NCBI RefSeq assembly: GCF_036014175.1
Contig: NZ_CP107917.1
Span: 8,246,001 to 8,310,000 of the forward strand
Source of the DNA: Streptomyces sp. NBC_00443
GTDB taxonomy: Bacteria; Actinomycetota; Actinomycetes; Streptomycetales; Streptomycetaceae
Direction of reading: 5' to 3'
Length of the DNA stretch: 64,000 nt
Numbering within the stretch: position 1 is the stretch's first letter; each line of letters starts with the position of its first letter. Positions 50,336 to 58,325 of the stretch are shown here, in pieces. The notes beneath the pieces are model-generated. The model searched no databases and was not told where the DNA came from. It was given only the letters and a program-made list of their open reading frames with translations. The position numbers and the translations under genes are program-made.

Positions 50336-51826
50336 GTGCTGAAGAGGGTGTTCGCGGCGCCGGACCCGGGGCGGGCGCGGCTGCGCTTCGCCGTGCGGGC
50401 CGTGCTGGGCATCGGGCTCGCGGTCGTCGTCTGCGGCCTGGCCGGACACTCCCTCGTCGGTGCCGTCACCGGCGGGCTCACCGCGCTGCTCGCGCTGTTC
50501 ACCGTCACCGACGCCACCGTCCGCGGACAGGCGGTCACCACCGCTCTGCTGCCGCTCGTCGGCCTGCCCGTCCTCGCGGCGGCGGCCGAGCTGCACGACC
50601 AGCCGGTCGCCCGCGACTTCACCTTCCTCGCCATCGTCGGCGCGGGCGTGTACGCGCGCCGCTGGGGGCCGCGCGGGCACAGCCTCGGTGTGTTCGCGTT
50701 CATGACCTTCTTCGTGGCGCAGTTCCTGCAGGCCACCCCGGGCCGGCTGCCCGAGCTCTACGCCGCCGTACTGCTGTCCCTGCTCGCCGCGTCCGCGGTG
50801 CGCTTCGGGCTGTGGTGCTACGAACGCCGTCTGCCCCCGGCGCCGGTACCGGCACCGCCGGGCGGCACCGGACTGGCCCGCGTGACCACACGGCAGGCGA
50901 TCCAGGCCACCGCAGGCGCGGGCTTCGCGCTCGTCGTGGGCCAGCTGGTGTCCGGGCACCGTTGGTACTGGGCCGTCGGCGCCACCTGGTGGATCTTCGT
51001 CAACACCACCTCGCGCGGCGAGACCCTGGTCCGCGGCTTCCGCCGGGTCCTCGGCACGGTGATCGGTATCGGCCTGGGCCTGCTCGTCGCCGTCCCGCTG
51101 CACGGCGAGACGATCCCGACGGCCGCGCTGCTCGCCGTCTGCGTCTTCGGCATCTTCTACACGGCCGCTGTCTCCTACACCTGGATGATGCTCTGCGTCA
51201 CGGTGCTGGCCGAGCTCCTCTACGGCCTGCTGGGCGTCCTCCATCCCGCCCTGCTGGCGCTGCGGCTCGCCGAGACCGGCGTCGGGGCGCTCGGCGCCGT
51301 GCTGGCCGTGCTGTTCGTGCTGCCCGTGACCACGCATGCCGTCAACGACGCCTGGATCCAGCGCGCCCTGCGCTGCGTCCACGCCGCCACCGCCGAGGCC
51401 GCCGCGCGCCTGGCCGGGGACGAGACCGCCGACCCGGCCTCGCGGCTCGCCGAGCTGGAGCAGTTGCTCGGCCGGGTACGTCTGGCACTCGCCCCGCTGG
51501 TGCATCCGCTGAACCCGATGTCGGCCCGCAAGCGGCGTGCACGCCACGTCCTGGCCCTGCTCGACGACTGTGCCCGGGAGATCCGCGGTCTGGCCGCCGT
51601 CGCCGCCGACCCCGAAGCCTCGCACGACGCCCGCTTGGCCGCGGCGTGCTGGCGCGTCGAGGCCGCGGTCGAGGCGCTGACCGGCGGTGCGGATGTCGAC
51701 GCTCCTCACACGCACCCGACGGGGCCGGATCCCGCACTGACTCATCTGCACGGCCTGGAACGGGCCCTGGCCGAACTGTCCCAGCCCCTGCGCACGCCGT
51801 CCGGGTCGCGACTCGTCGGAGCGTGA
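50336..51826 (+). CDS. FUSC family membrane protein (putative aromatic acid exporter)
   Basis: A 496-residue protein with two clusters of membrane helices: near 15-140 (AVLGIGLAVVVCGLAGHSLVGAVTGGLTALLALF, then VFAFMTFFVAQFL) and 185-330 (ATAGAGFALVVGQLVSGHRWYWAVGATWW, GTVIGIGLGLLVAVPL, VLAVLFVLPVTTHAV), then a cytoplasmic helical tail. This is the FUSC/AaeB-like layout linked with export of aromatic acids or metabolites. GTG start with GGGGCGGG upstream. It is divergent from an Lrp/AsnC regulator and preceded by a terminator-like leader. The substrate is unknown. Confidence 0.85.
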   Translation: MLKRVFAAPDPGRARLRFAVRAVLGIGLAVVVCGLAGHSLVGAVTGGLTALLALFTVTDATVRGQAVTTALLPLVGLPVLAAAAELHDQPVARDFTFLAIVGAGVYARRWGPRGHSLGVFAFMTFFVAQFLQATPGRLPELYAAVLLSLLAASAVRFGLWCYERRLPPAPVPAPPGGTGLARVTTRQAIQATAGAGFALVVGQLVSGHRWYWAVGATWWIFVNTTSRGETLVRGFRRVLGTVIGIGLGLLVAVPLHGETIPTAALLAVCVFGIFYTAAVSYTWMMLCVTVLAELLYGLLGVLHPALLALRLAETGVGALGAVLAVLFVLPVTTHAVNDAWIQRALRCVHAATAEAAARLAGDETADPASRLAELEQLLGRVRLALAPLVHPLNPMSARKRRARHVLALLDDCAREIRGLAAVAADPEASHDARLAAACWRVEAAVEALTGGADVDAPHTHPTGPDPALTHLHGLERALAELSQPLRTPSGSRLVGA

Positions 51827-51831
51827 GAACG

Positions 51832-51882
51832 CCGGGAACCCGCGAGCCGTGCGGGAGCGGCCCGCGGGTGCGCTTCCCGGAG
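51832..51882 (+). terminator. Possible hairpin terminator after the FUSC gene
   Basis: ccgggaacccgcg and cgcgggtgcgcttcccgg-type arms can pair over about 12 bases within 60 nt of the stop. No T-run. The following ~220 bases up to 52106 hold no supported gene; the lactonase promoter should lie there. Confidence 0.4.
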
Positions 51883-52106
51883 TGTGCCCACGCGTGTGCC
51901 CCCAGCAGCGCCACGCCCGTCTGCCACCAGACCTACGAGTCGGTGCAGCGGCAACCCGGCTACCTGCATCACCCCAAGGCCAGAGCCCCGGGTCAGGGGT
52001 GGGCGACGACCGTACGCGCCGACATTTTGAACGGCTCTTGGTCTAGACCGATGATGATCCGCTGCTACCGTCAGCCCGGACGGCACCCGACCGGAAGGGG
52101 ACAGCG

Positions 52107-53159
52107 GTGGCAGATGGTGACAGGCGGGCACGGCGAGCCTACATCGGGTCGTTCACGGCAGCCGGGGGCCCCGGGATCGTGACGGCGTCCGTGGCCGCGG
52201 GCAGCGGCGCGTTGACCGTCCTGGGAGGCGCGGACGACGTGCCCGACCCCGCGTACCTGGCCCTGTCGCCCGGCGGCGACACGCTCTACGCGGTCAGCGA
52301 GACCGCGGAGGGCGCGGTGGCCGCGTACCGCGTGACCGGGGACAAGCCGGAACTCATCGGACCACCGGTCCCGGTCGGCGCCGGCGGACCCACCCACCTC
52401 AGTCTCTTCGCCGGCCACGTCCTGACCGCCAACTACGGCTCCGGCAGCGTCACCGCCGTGCCCGTCCGCGTCGACGGCACCCTCGCGGGCGCCCCGTCCG
52501 CCGTCCTCCAGCACACCGGCTCGGGCCCGCACACGCCACGCCAGCAGGGCCCGCACGCCCATCATGTGCAGCCCGACCCGAGCGGCCGCTGGGCCCTCAG
52601 CGTGGACCTCGGCACCGACTCTGTGCGGGTGTGCACGCTGGCCGGCGGCGCACTCGACGTGCACCGGGAGATCGCCCTGCGGCCGGGCTCGGGCCCTCGC
52701 CACCTGGCGTTCCACCCGCATGGCCCGTACGCGTACGTCGTCAACGAACTCACCCCCACCGTCACCGTCTGCCACTGGGACGCCGACGACGGCACGCTCA
52801 AGCCGCTGACGGAGACGCCGGTCCTGCCGGGCGGCCCGGCCGGCGACGCCTATCCGTCCGGCATCGTCGCCTCGCCCGACGGCCGCTTCGTATGGACCGC
52901 GACCCGCGGCGAGGACGTGCTGTCGACGTTCGCCGTCGAGGGTGAGGAACTGCGGCTCGTCGGGACGGTGATCTGCGCCGGCCACTGGCCTCGCGCGCTC
53001 ACCGAGGCGGACGGGTTCCTGTACGTCGCGAACGAGCGCTCCGGTGACGTCACCTGGTTCGCCCTGGACCCCGACAGAGGGCTCCCGCGCTACGAGGGCT
53101 CGATCGAGGTGCCGGCGGCGTCCTGCGTGGTCATCGGCCCGGACGTCAGCAGGGCGTGA
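52107..53159 (+). CDS. Lactonase family beta-propeller protein (6-phosphogluconolactonase-like)
   Basis: A 350-residue seven-bladed propeller of the Pgl/YbhE family. Recurrent blades include PAYLALSPGGDTLYAVSE, HHVQPDPSGRWALSVDLGTDSV, RHLAFHPHGPYAYVVNEL and PSGIVASPDGRFVWTATRG, with the conserved HAHHVQ segment. The family hydrolyses 6-phosphogluconolactone or other lactones. No signal peptide. GTG start directly after GGAAGGGGACA. It ends at a symmetric terminator shared with the convergent CbiX-like gene. Confidence 0.88.
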   Translation: MADGDRRARRAYIGSFTAAGGPGIVTASVAAGSGALTVLGGADDVPDPAYLALSPGGDTLYAVSETAEGAVAAYRVTGDKPELIGPPVPVGAGGPTHLSLFAGHVLTANYGSGSVTAVPVRVDGTLAGAPSAVLQHTGSGPHTPRQQGPHAHHVQPDPSGRWALSVDLGTDSVRVCTLAGGALDVHREIALRPGSGPRHLAFHPHGPYAYVVNELTPTVTVCHWDADDGTLKPLTETPVLPGGPAGDAYPSGIVASPDGRFVWTATRGEDVLSTFAVEGEELRLVGTVICAGHWPRALTEADGFLYVANERSGDVTWFALDPDRGLPRYEGSIEVPAASCVVIGPDVSRA

Positions 53160-53164
53160 CCGCA

Positions 53165-53206
53165 CGCCGAAGGGCCCGCTCCGGATGTGGAGCGGGCCCT
53201 TCGGCG
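53165..53206. terminator. Bidirectional terminator between convergent genes
   Basis: cgccgaagggcccgctcc and ggagcgggcccttcggcg form a perfect 18-bp stem with a 6-base loop directly after the lactonase gene. It lies before the 3' end of the oppositely oriented CbiX-like gene. Confidence 0.93.
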
Positions 53207-53258
53207 TTACGACCGCGACGCGCACGCCAGACGTGCGGTCACGTGCACATCCGGTGCG

Positions 53259-54182
53259 TCAGCGGGCCGGCGTGCCCTGCGCCTGCTGCGGGGCGATGCC
53301 CAGCGCCGTCGTGTACTTCGACAGGGCGAGCTTGCCGATCGCCGGGTACGGGCCGAGCGCCTCGGCGGCGGAGCAGCCCGCCTCATGAGCGGCCTCCGCG
53401 ACCACGCTCGGGTCGATCTCCGGCCCTATCAGGTACGGCGCCAGCGCCAGCTGCTGGGAGCCCGAGTTGCGCAGCTGCTCGGCGACCGCCGAGATCGAGC
53501 CGTCCTGGTCCAGGGCCGCCGCCATCACCGGCACGGCCAGGCGCGCGGCGAGCAGCATGCCGGTGATCCCGGCCGCCTGCACGGCCTCCTCGCCGCCGAC
53601 GGAGGCCAGGACGATGCCGTCCGCGGCCGTGGCCACGGTGAACAGGCGGGCACGGTCGGCGCGGGCCAGACCGGCCTCGGACAGGCGCACGTGCAGCGCC
53701 TCGGCGAGCAGCGGGTGCGGGCCCAGCACATCGGTCAGGTCGGCCGCGACGCGGCTGTCCATCACGGCCTGACGGATGACGCGCAGCAGCGCGCTGTCCG
53801 GGCCGGCGAGCAGCGGCACGACGACGGCGACGGGGCCCTCCGGCTCCTTGGCCTGCACCCCTGCGGCGATCGCCTGCTCATAACGGGCGGCGCGCTCCTC
53901 GGCGGCGTGCACGAGCACCGACTGGACAGTGGGGAACTCCACGTCATCGCCGTCGACGTACCCGATCCGGGCGTCGAGGCCGGGGAGCTCGGAGCGGGCG
54001 ATGCTCACGACCTCATCGGCGAGACCGCGGGTCGCGGCGCTAGGCGTGCCCGGCACCGCGAGGACGAGCGCGGGTGCGCCCTCGGGAGCCGCCACGGGCT
54101 CGGGTCGGCGGTGCCGCCCGGGCTGACGAGGTCGCGGCATTCGTACTGGCAGGCCGGACGCGGGCCCAGTGGGGGAGCTCAT
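53259..54182 (-). CDS. CbiX/sirohydrochlorin chelatase-like protein with altered active site
   Basis: A 307-residue protein with two CbiX-like half domains: ALVLAVPGTPSAATRGLADEVVSIAR, VAVVVPLLAGPDSALLRVI, later MAAALDQDGSISAVAEQL and ALAPYLIGPEID. Family chelatases insert Co or Fe into sirohydrochlorin and have a metal-binding GHGS after the first strand; here the position reads VPGTPS, with no histidine. It may be a non-chelating paralogue common in Streptomyces. The N-terminal 35 residues are Pro/Arg-rich and the start is uncertain. Confidence 0.75.
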   Translation of the reverse strand: MSSPTGPASGLPVRMPRPRQPGRHRRPEPVAAPEGAPALVLAVPGTPSAATRGLADEVVSIARSELPGLDARIGYVDGDDVEFPTVQSVLVHAAEERAARYEQAIAAGVQAKEPEGPVAVVVPLLAGPDSALLRVIRQAVMDSRVAADLTDVLGPHPLLAEALHVRLSEAGLARADRARLFTVATAADGIVLASVGGEEAVQAAGITGMLLAARLAVPVMAAALDQDGSISAVAEQLRNSGSQQLALAPYLIGPEIDPSVVAEAAHEAGCSAAEALGPYPAIGKLALSKYTTALGIAPQQAQGTPAR

Positions 54183-54302
54183 GGCGACGCATGTTACTGG
54201 CTTCTTGGGCTCCCCTGTTCGGGGAGGGTGCAGGTGAGCGGTATCCGTCCGCTTTTGTCTGATTGAGTTACGTGCAGAGTGGAACCGGACGGCATAGGTG
54301 GA

Positions 54303-55280
54303 TCAGTCCCCCTTGTCGTTCACCACGCAGAGCATCGCCTCGTCACTCGGCAGAGTGAGCGCGTCCGTCGCGAGATCGGTCGCGATGCGCACCGACCCGT
54401 CGAGCGGATCCCCTGCGGCCGGCACCCTCCGTGCGTGCGGCAGGCGCTTCCCCAACTCCTCTACCAGGGGTACGACGAGAGGGTCACCCATCTTGAACAG
54501 GCCGCCGGTGAGCGCTACTTGGGGCTCCCCGGCCGTGGGGCAGACGGCGGCCGCGGAGTCGGCCATGTGCCGTGCGGCGGCCCGCAGGATGTCGGCGGCC
54601 ACCGCATCGCCGTCGGCGCAGGCGGCCACATCGGGAGCGAAGGAGGCCAGGACGGCAGGGCGGTCGGGCCGTGGATACAGCTTCCCGGGCAGCCCTCGCA
54701 CCGGGCCGAACAATTCCTCGGCGCGGGCCAGCAGTCCGGCCGACCCGCCGGGCCGCCCGTCGTGCGCGCGCAGCGCCGCCTCCAGCCCGGCCCGTCCGAT
54801 CCAGGCGCCGCTGCCGCAGTCGCCGAGCAGATGCCCCCAGCCGTCCGCGCGGCGCCAGTCGGTCAGGTCGGTGCCGATCGTGATGAGTCCCGTACCGGCG
54901 GCGACCACGGCACCGGGCCTCGGCCCGAGGGCGCCGACATAGGCGGTGACGGCATCCGCGGCGAGCGCGATCCGCCCGATGCCGAACTCCCGCCCCAGCG
55001 CGCCCGGCAGTTCGGCCCGCAGCCCATCACCCAGGCTGGCCATCCCGGCAGCCCCAACGGCGGCCGCGTCCAGCCGGTCCACACCTGCCTCGGCCACCAG
55101 CGCCCGCACCATGGGCACGAGTTGCTCCATGAAGTGCCCGGGGTCGATGCCCCGATCTCCGGTACGAACCGGCTCGCGGGACTCCCGGCGGGCCGTCGCC
55201 GCACGGCCGACGGTGCCGACGACGACTCGCAGGCCGGACCCTCCCGAGTCGACGGCGAGGAATCCGCAGTGGGCGGTCAC
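54303..55280 (-). CDS. BadF/BadG-type sugar kinase (N-acetylglucosamine kinase-like)
   Basis: A 325-residue ASKHA-fold protein. It has phosphate-1 loop VDSGGSGLRV, the phosphate-2 region AAGTGLITIG, GDCGSGAWIG and a C-terminal adenosine motif ALTGGLFKMG. The family phosphorylates amino sugars such as GlcNAc (from chitin or wall recycling). The GTG at 55280 is chosen because it overlaps the ung stop (GTGA) and gives the family N-terminus. Co-directional with ung and the BNR protein upstream. Confidence 0.85.
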   Translation of the reverse strand: MTAHCGFLAVDSGGSGLRVVVGTVGRAATARRESREPVRTGDRGIDPGHFMEQLVPMVRALVAEAGVDRLDAAAVGAAGMASLGDGLRAELPGALGREFGIGRIALAADAVTAYVGALGPRPGAVVAAGTGLITIGTDLTDWRRADGWGHLLGDCGSGAWIGRAGLEAALRAHDGRPGGSAGLLARAEELFGPVRGLPGKLYPRPDRPAVLASFAPDVAACADGDAVAADILRAAARHMADSAAAVCPTAGEPQVALTGGLFKMGDPLVVPLVEELGKRLPHARRVPAAGDPLDGSVRIATDLATDALTLPSDEAMLCVVNDKGD

Positions 55281-55963
55281 GGCAGGCGCCAGTCCACCGG
55301 CTGTCCTCCCTGTCCGATCAGCAGGTCGTTGGCCCGGCTGAACGGGCGGGAGCCGAAGAAGCCGCGGTCGGCGGACATGGGGGAGGGGTGAGCGGACTCC
55401 ACCGACGGGAGTCTGCCGAGAAGGGGACGGAGGTTGCGGGCGTCTCTGCCCCAGAGGATGGAGACCAGCGGCTTGCCACGTTCGGCGAGCGCGCGGATGG
55501 CCTGCTCGGTGACCTCCTCCCAGCCCTTGCCGCGATGGGCAGCCGGTTTGCGCGGGGCCGTGGTGAGCGCCCTGTTGAGCAGCAGCACGCCCTGCTCGGT
55601 CCACGGCGTCAGATCGCCGTTCGACGGCTGCGGCAGCCCCAGGTCGGTGTTGAGCTCCCGGTATATGTTGATGAGGCTGCCCGGCAGCGGACGTACATCG
55701 GGCGCCACCGAGAATGAATGTCCCACTGCATGTCCTGGGGTCGGATACGGGTCCTGTCCGACGATCAGGACCCGAACGTCGTCGAAGGGCTGCTGGAAGG
55801 CCCTCAGGACGTTCGGCCCGGCCGGTAGATAGGTGCGTCCCGCGGCGATCTCCGCGCGCAGGAAGTCGCCCATCCCGGCGATCCGTTCGGCAACGGGTTC
55901 CAGGGCCTTCACCCAGCCCGCCTCGACGATTTCATGCAAGGGTCGTGGTGCCACGGGCGTCAC
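55277..55963 (-). CDS. ung: Uracil-DNA glycosylase, family 1
   Basis: A 228-residue base-excision repair enzyme. The water-activating loop is GQDPYPTPGHAVGHSFS, and the Leu-intercalation loop is HPSPMSADRGFFGSRPFSRAN, with His as second catalytic residue. It removes uracil from DNA. The GTG at 55963 gives the standard N-terminus (LHEIVEAGWVKALEP). It overlaps the downstream kinase by 4 nt. Confidence 0.95.
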   Translation of the reverse strand: MTPVAPRPLHEIVEAGWVKALEPVAERIAGMGDFLRAEIAAGRTYLPAGPNVLRAFQQPFDDVRVLIVGQDPYPTPGHAVGHSFSVAPDVRPLPGSLINIYRELNTDLGLPQPSNGDLTPWTEQGVLLLNRALTTAPRKPAAHRGKGWEEVTEQAIRALAERGKPLVSILWGRDARNLRPLLGRLPSVESAHPSPMSADRGFFGSRPFSRANDLLIGQGGQPVDWRLP

Positions 55964-56039
55964 CCTACTGCCGCACGGGCGGGGGTGATCAACCAGTGGC
56001 CAAGGCCGGCCCCTAAGCCCCGACGGCGGCCCCGACGGC

Positions 56040-57125
56040 TCATCGGACCACCGCGGCCCTGACGCACAGCACGTCCGGCAGATGCGACGCCAACTGCTGC
56101 CAGCTGTCGCCGTCGTCGGCCGAGGCGAACACCTCGCCGTTGCGATTGCCGAAGTACACGCCCGCCGGGTCCGCGTCGTCCGTGCACATCGCGTCACGCA
56201 GCACCGTGCCGTAGTGGTCGTCCTGCGGCAGCCCCGCCGACAGCGGCTCCCAGGTCTTGCCCGCGTCCGCCGTACGGAAGACGCGACAGCGGTGGTCGGC
56301 CGGGACGCGGTCCGAGTCGGCGTTGATCGGGAACACGAACGCCGTCTCGCCGCGGTGGGGGTGCGCGGCCACGGCGAAGCCGAACGTGGAGGGCAGGCCC
56401 TCACCGATGTCCGTCCAGTTCGCGCCCGCGTCGTCGCTGCGGTACACGCCCCAGTGGTTCTGCAGATACAGCCGGTCCGGCGTCGCCGCGTCCTGCGCGA
56501 TCTTGTGGACGCACTGGCCGAACTCAGGGTTCGGATCCGGCAGGAACACCGCGGAGACACCGGAGTTGGACGGCGACCAGCTCGCACCGCCGTCGGCGGT
56601 CCTGAACACCCCCGCCGTCGAGACGGCGACCGTCACGGCCTGCGGGTCGCGCTTGTCGGTGAGCACCGTGTGCAGGCCCTCACCGCCGCCGCCCGGGACC
56701 CACTTCGACCGGGTCGGGTGCTCCCACAGCGGGCGGACCAGTTCGAAGGTCTCACCGCGGTCCTCCGAGCGGTACAGCGCCGCCGGTTCCGTGCCCGCGT
56801 ACACCACGTCGGGCTCCGCGGCCGCCGGGTGCAACTGCCACACGCGCTCCAGCGAAGCGTCCGTGTCCTTGGGGAACTTGACGGCCGGCTGGGCCGGTTC
56901 GGTCCAGGTGCGGCCCAGGTCGTCGGAGTGGAAGACCGACGGGCCCCAGTGGGCGCTGTCGCCGCCCGCCAGAAGTCGCGGACGCTCGCCGCGGGTGTCG
57001 ATGGCGACCGAGTAAACGGCCTGGGCGTTGAAGTACGGACTCTCGTCGAACTCCCAGGTGCCACCTCGCCTCCGCCCGATGAACAGGCCCTTGCGCGTGC
57101 CCACGGCGAGCATTACCTCGGTCAT
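56040..57125 (-). CDS. BNR-repeat/sialidase-like propeller protein
   Basis: A 361-residue cytosolic protein with Asp-box (BNR) repeats: SDDLGRTWTEP, SEDRGETFEL, TADGGASWSPS, SDDAGANWTDI, TADAGKTWEPL and SADDGDSWQQL. These six units fit a WD40/sialidase-like propeller such as VPS10/photosystem-assembly-like families. No sialidase arginine triad is evident. The start at 57125 (MTEVMLAVG) is set by GGAGG eight bases upstream. Function unknown. The first of three co-directional genes with ung and the kinase. Confidence 0.85.
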   Translation of the reverse strand: MTEVMLAVGTRKGLFIGRRRGGTWEFDESPYFNAQAVYSVAIDTRGERPRLLAGGDSAHWGPSVFHSDDLGRTWTEPAQPAVKFPKDTDASLERVWQLHPAAAEPDVVYAGTEPAALYRSEDRGETFELVRPLWEHPTRSKWVPGGGGEGLHTVLTDKRDPQAVTVAVSTAGVFRTADGGASWSPSNSGVSAVFLPDPNPEFGQCVHKIAQDAATPDRLYLQNHWGVYRSDDAGANWTDIGEGLPSTFGFAVAAHPHRGETAFVFPINADSDRVPADHRCRVFRTADAGKTWEPLSAGLPQDDHYGTVLRDAMCTDDADPAGVYFGNRNGEVFASADDGDSWQQLASHLPDVLCVRAAVVR

Positions 57126-57403
57126 GCCGACCACCTCCGCGACGTCTTTGTCTCAGGTACCGGCCAGTCTGCACCCCGGCACTGACAGTCACCTCTGGAA
57201 ACGCTTACGTCGCAGGTCAGCGCGGCGATGATAGCCCTCCGCCAGGAGCTGCGGGCACTTTCGTGAAGACGCCCGCGAGGGCCGCGTGACCCGTGCCACG
57301 GTCGATCCCGGTACGTGCAGTGAGCATCCGCCTCCCGTCTCCCGTATGGGATGGCGGCCGGTCCGGCAGGCACGTTCGTGCGCTCATGAGGAGGAAGCCT
57401 TCG

Positions 57404-57991
57404 ATGGCGTTCCGTGGTCCGAAGGTGTGGCTGTGGCGCTGGCGGCGCAATCCGCTCAAGCGCCGGGCCGACGCGGTGGAGGGCTGGGTACTCGTCGCCG
57501 CCTGGGTACTGACTGTCCTGTGCGGAGTGCTCGCCGGCCTGGCGACGGCCCGCACGGTGGAGCAGGGGATGACCCGGGAGCGCGTCGAGTGGAGGCCCGC
57601 CGTGGCCCTGCTCACCGAGCGGGCACCGGGCACGTTCGACGCGCGCTCCGGCACGTCGAGCAGCGAGTACGTGTGGGCGGAGGTCCGCTGGAGCGTGCGG
57701 GACGGTTCCCCGCACACCGGCCAGGCCCGCGTCCGTCCCGGCAGCGGCGTCGGCACGCCGGTCACCGTCTGGACGGACCCGCAGGGCCGCCTGGTGACCC
57801 GTCCGGCCACCCCCTCCGAGGCCCGCACCCGAGCCACCCTGGTCGGCGGCCTCGCAGGCTTCTGCGCCGCGTCCGTCCCCTTCGTCGCCGGCCGGGCCCT
57901 CCGCAGCCGCCTGGAGAGCCGGCGCATCGACCACTGGGGCTACGAGTGGGCACGCTTCGGGCCGCTGTGGGGCGGCCGGACGACGGGGTGA
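57404..57991 (+). CDS. Rv1733c-like small membrane protein
   Basis: A 195-residue protein with two membrane helices, near 26-48 (GWVLVAAWVLTVLCGVLAGLATA) and near 146-167 (ATLVGGLAGFCAASVPFVAGRAL). The extracytoplasmic domain between them (ARVRPGSGVGTPVTVWTDPQGRLVTRP) fits the Rv1733c family of actinobacterial membrane proteins of unknown function. The start at 57404 is 8 nt after GAGGAGGA; an ATG at 57386 would add six residues. Confidence 0.8.
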   Translation: MAFRGPKVWLWRWRRNPLKRRADAVEGWVLVAAWVLTVLCGVLAGLATARTVEQGMTRERVEWRPAVALLTERAPGTFDARSGTSSSEYVWAEVRWSVRDGSPHTGQARVRPGSGVGTPVTVWTDPQGRLVTRPATPSEARTRATLVGGLAGFCAASVPFVAGRALRSRLESRRIDHWGYEWARFGPLWGGRTTG

Positions 57992-58014
57992 CGGCCGTAC
58001 GGGAGCTCAGCCCA

Positions 58015-58056
58015 ACGACAGGTCGTGGTTGCCTCACGACAGGTCGTGGTTGCCTC
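58015..58056. repeat. Perfect 21-bp tandem duplication
   Basis: Two identical 21-bp units, beginning acgacaggtcgtggttgcct, lie at 58015-58035 and 58036-58056, downstream of the membrane-protein gene. Each contains a small palindrome, ACGAC-AG-GTCGT. The gap 57992-58325 holds no other supported gene. Confidence 0.92.
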
Positions 58057-58325
58057 GGCGGGCACGGGAGGCGGCCCCGCAGCGACCCCACTCACCGCGT
58101 CCATGAAGTAGCGCGGTCCCAGCCGCGCTCGAGGCGGTGCCCCGCACGGCACTGACCGACGGCACGGCGCGGCGACCTGGCCCATATCCCGAGGGCGGCC
58201 CCCGGCCGGTCCGGCCCCCCTTTTCCCGCCCCCCCCTGGGGCGCCCGTCAAGCAGTCAGTCTCGCGCTTCTTCAGCCACTACGGCGCCCGCCCCGGGCCG
58301 CACCTCGGCGCTCAGTCCTCGGCCC

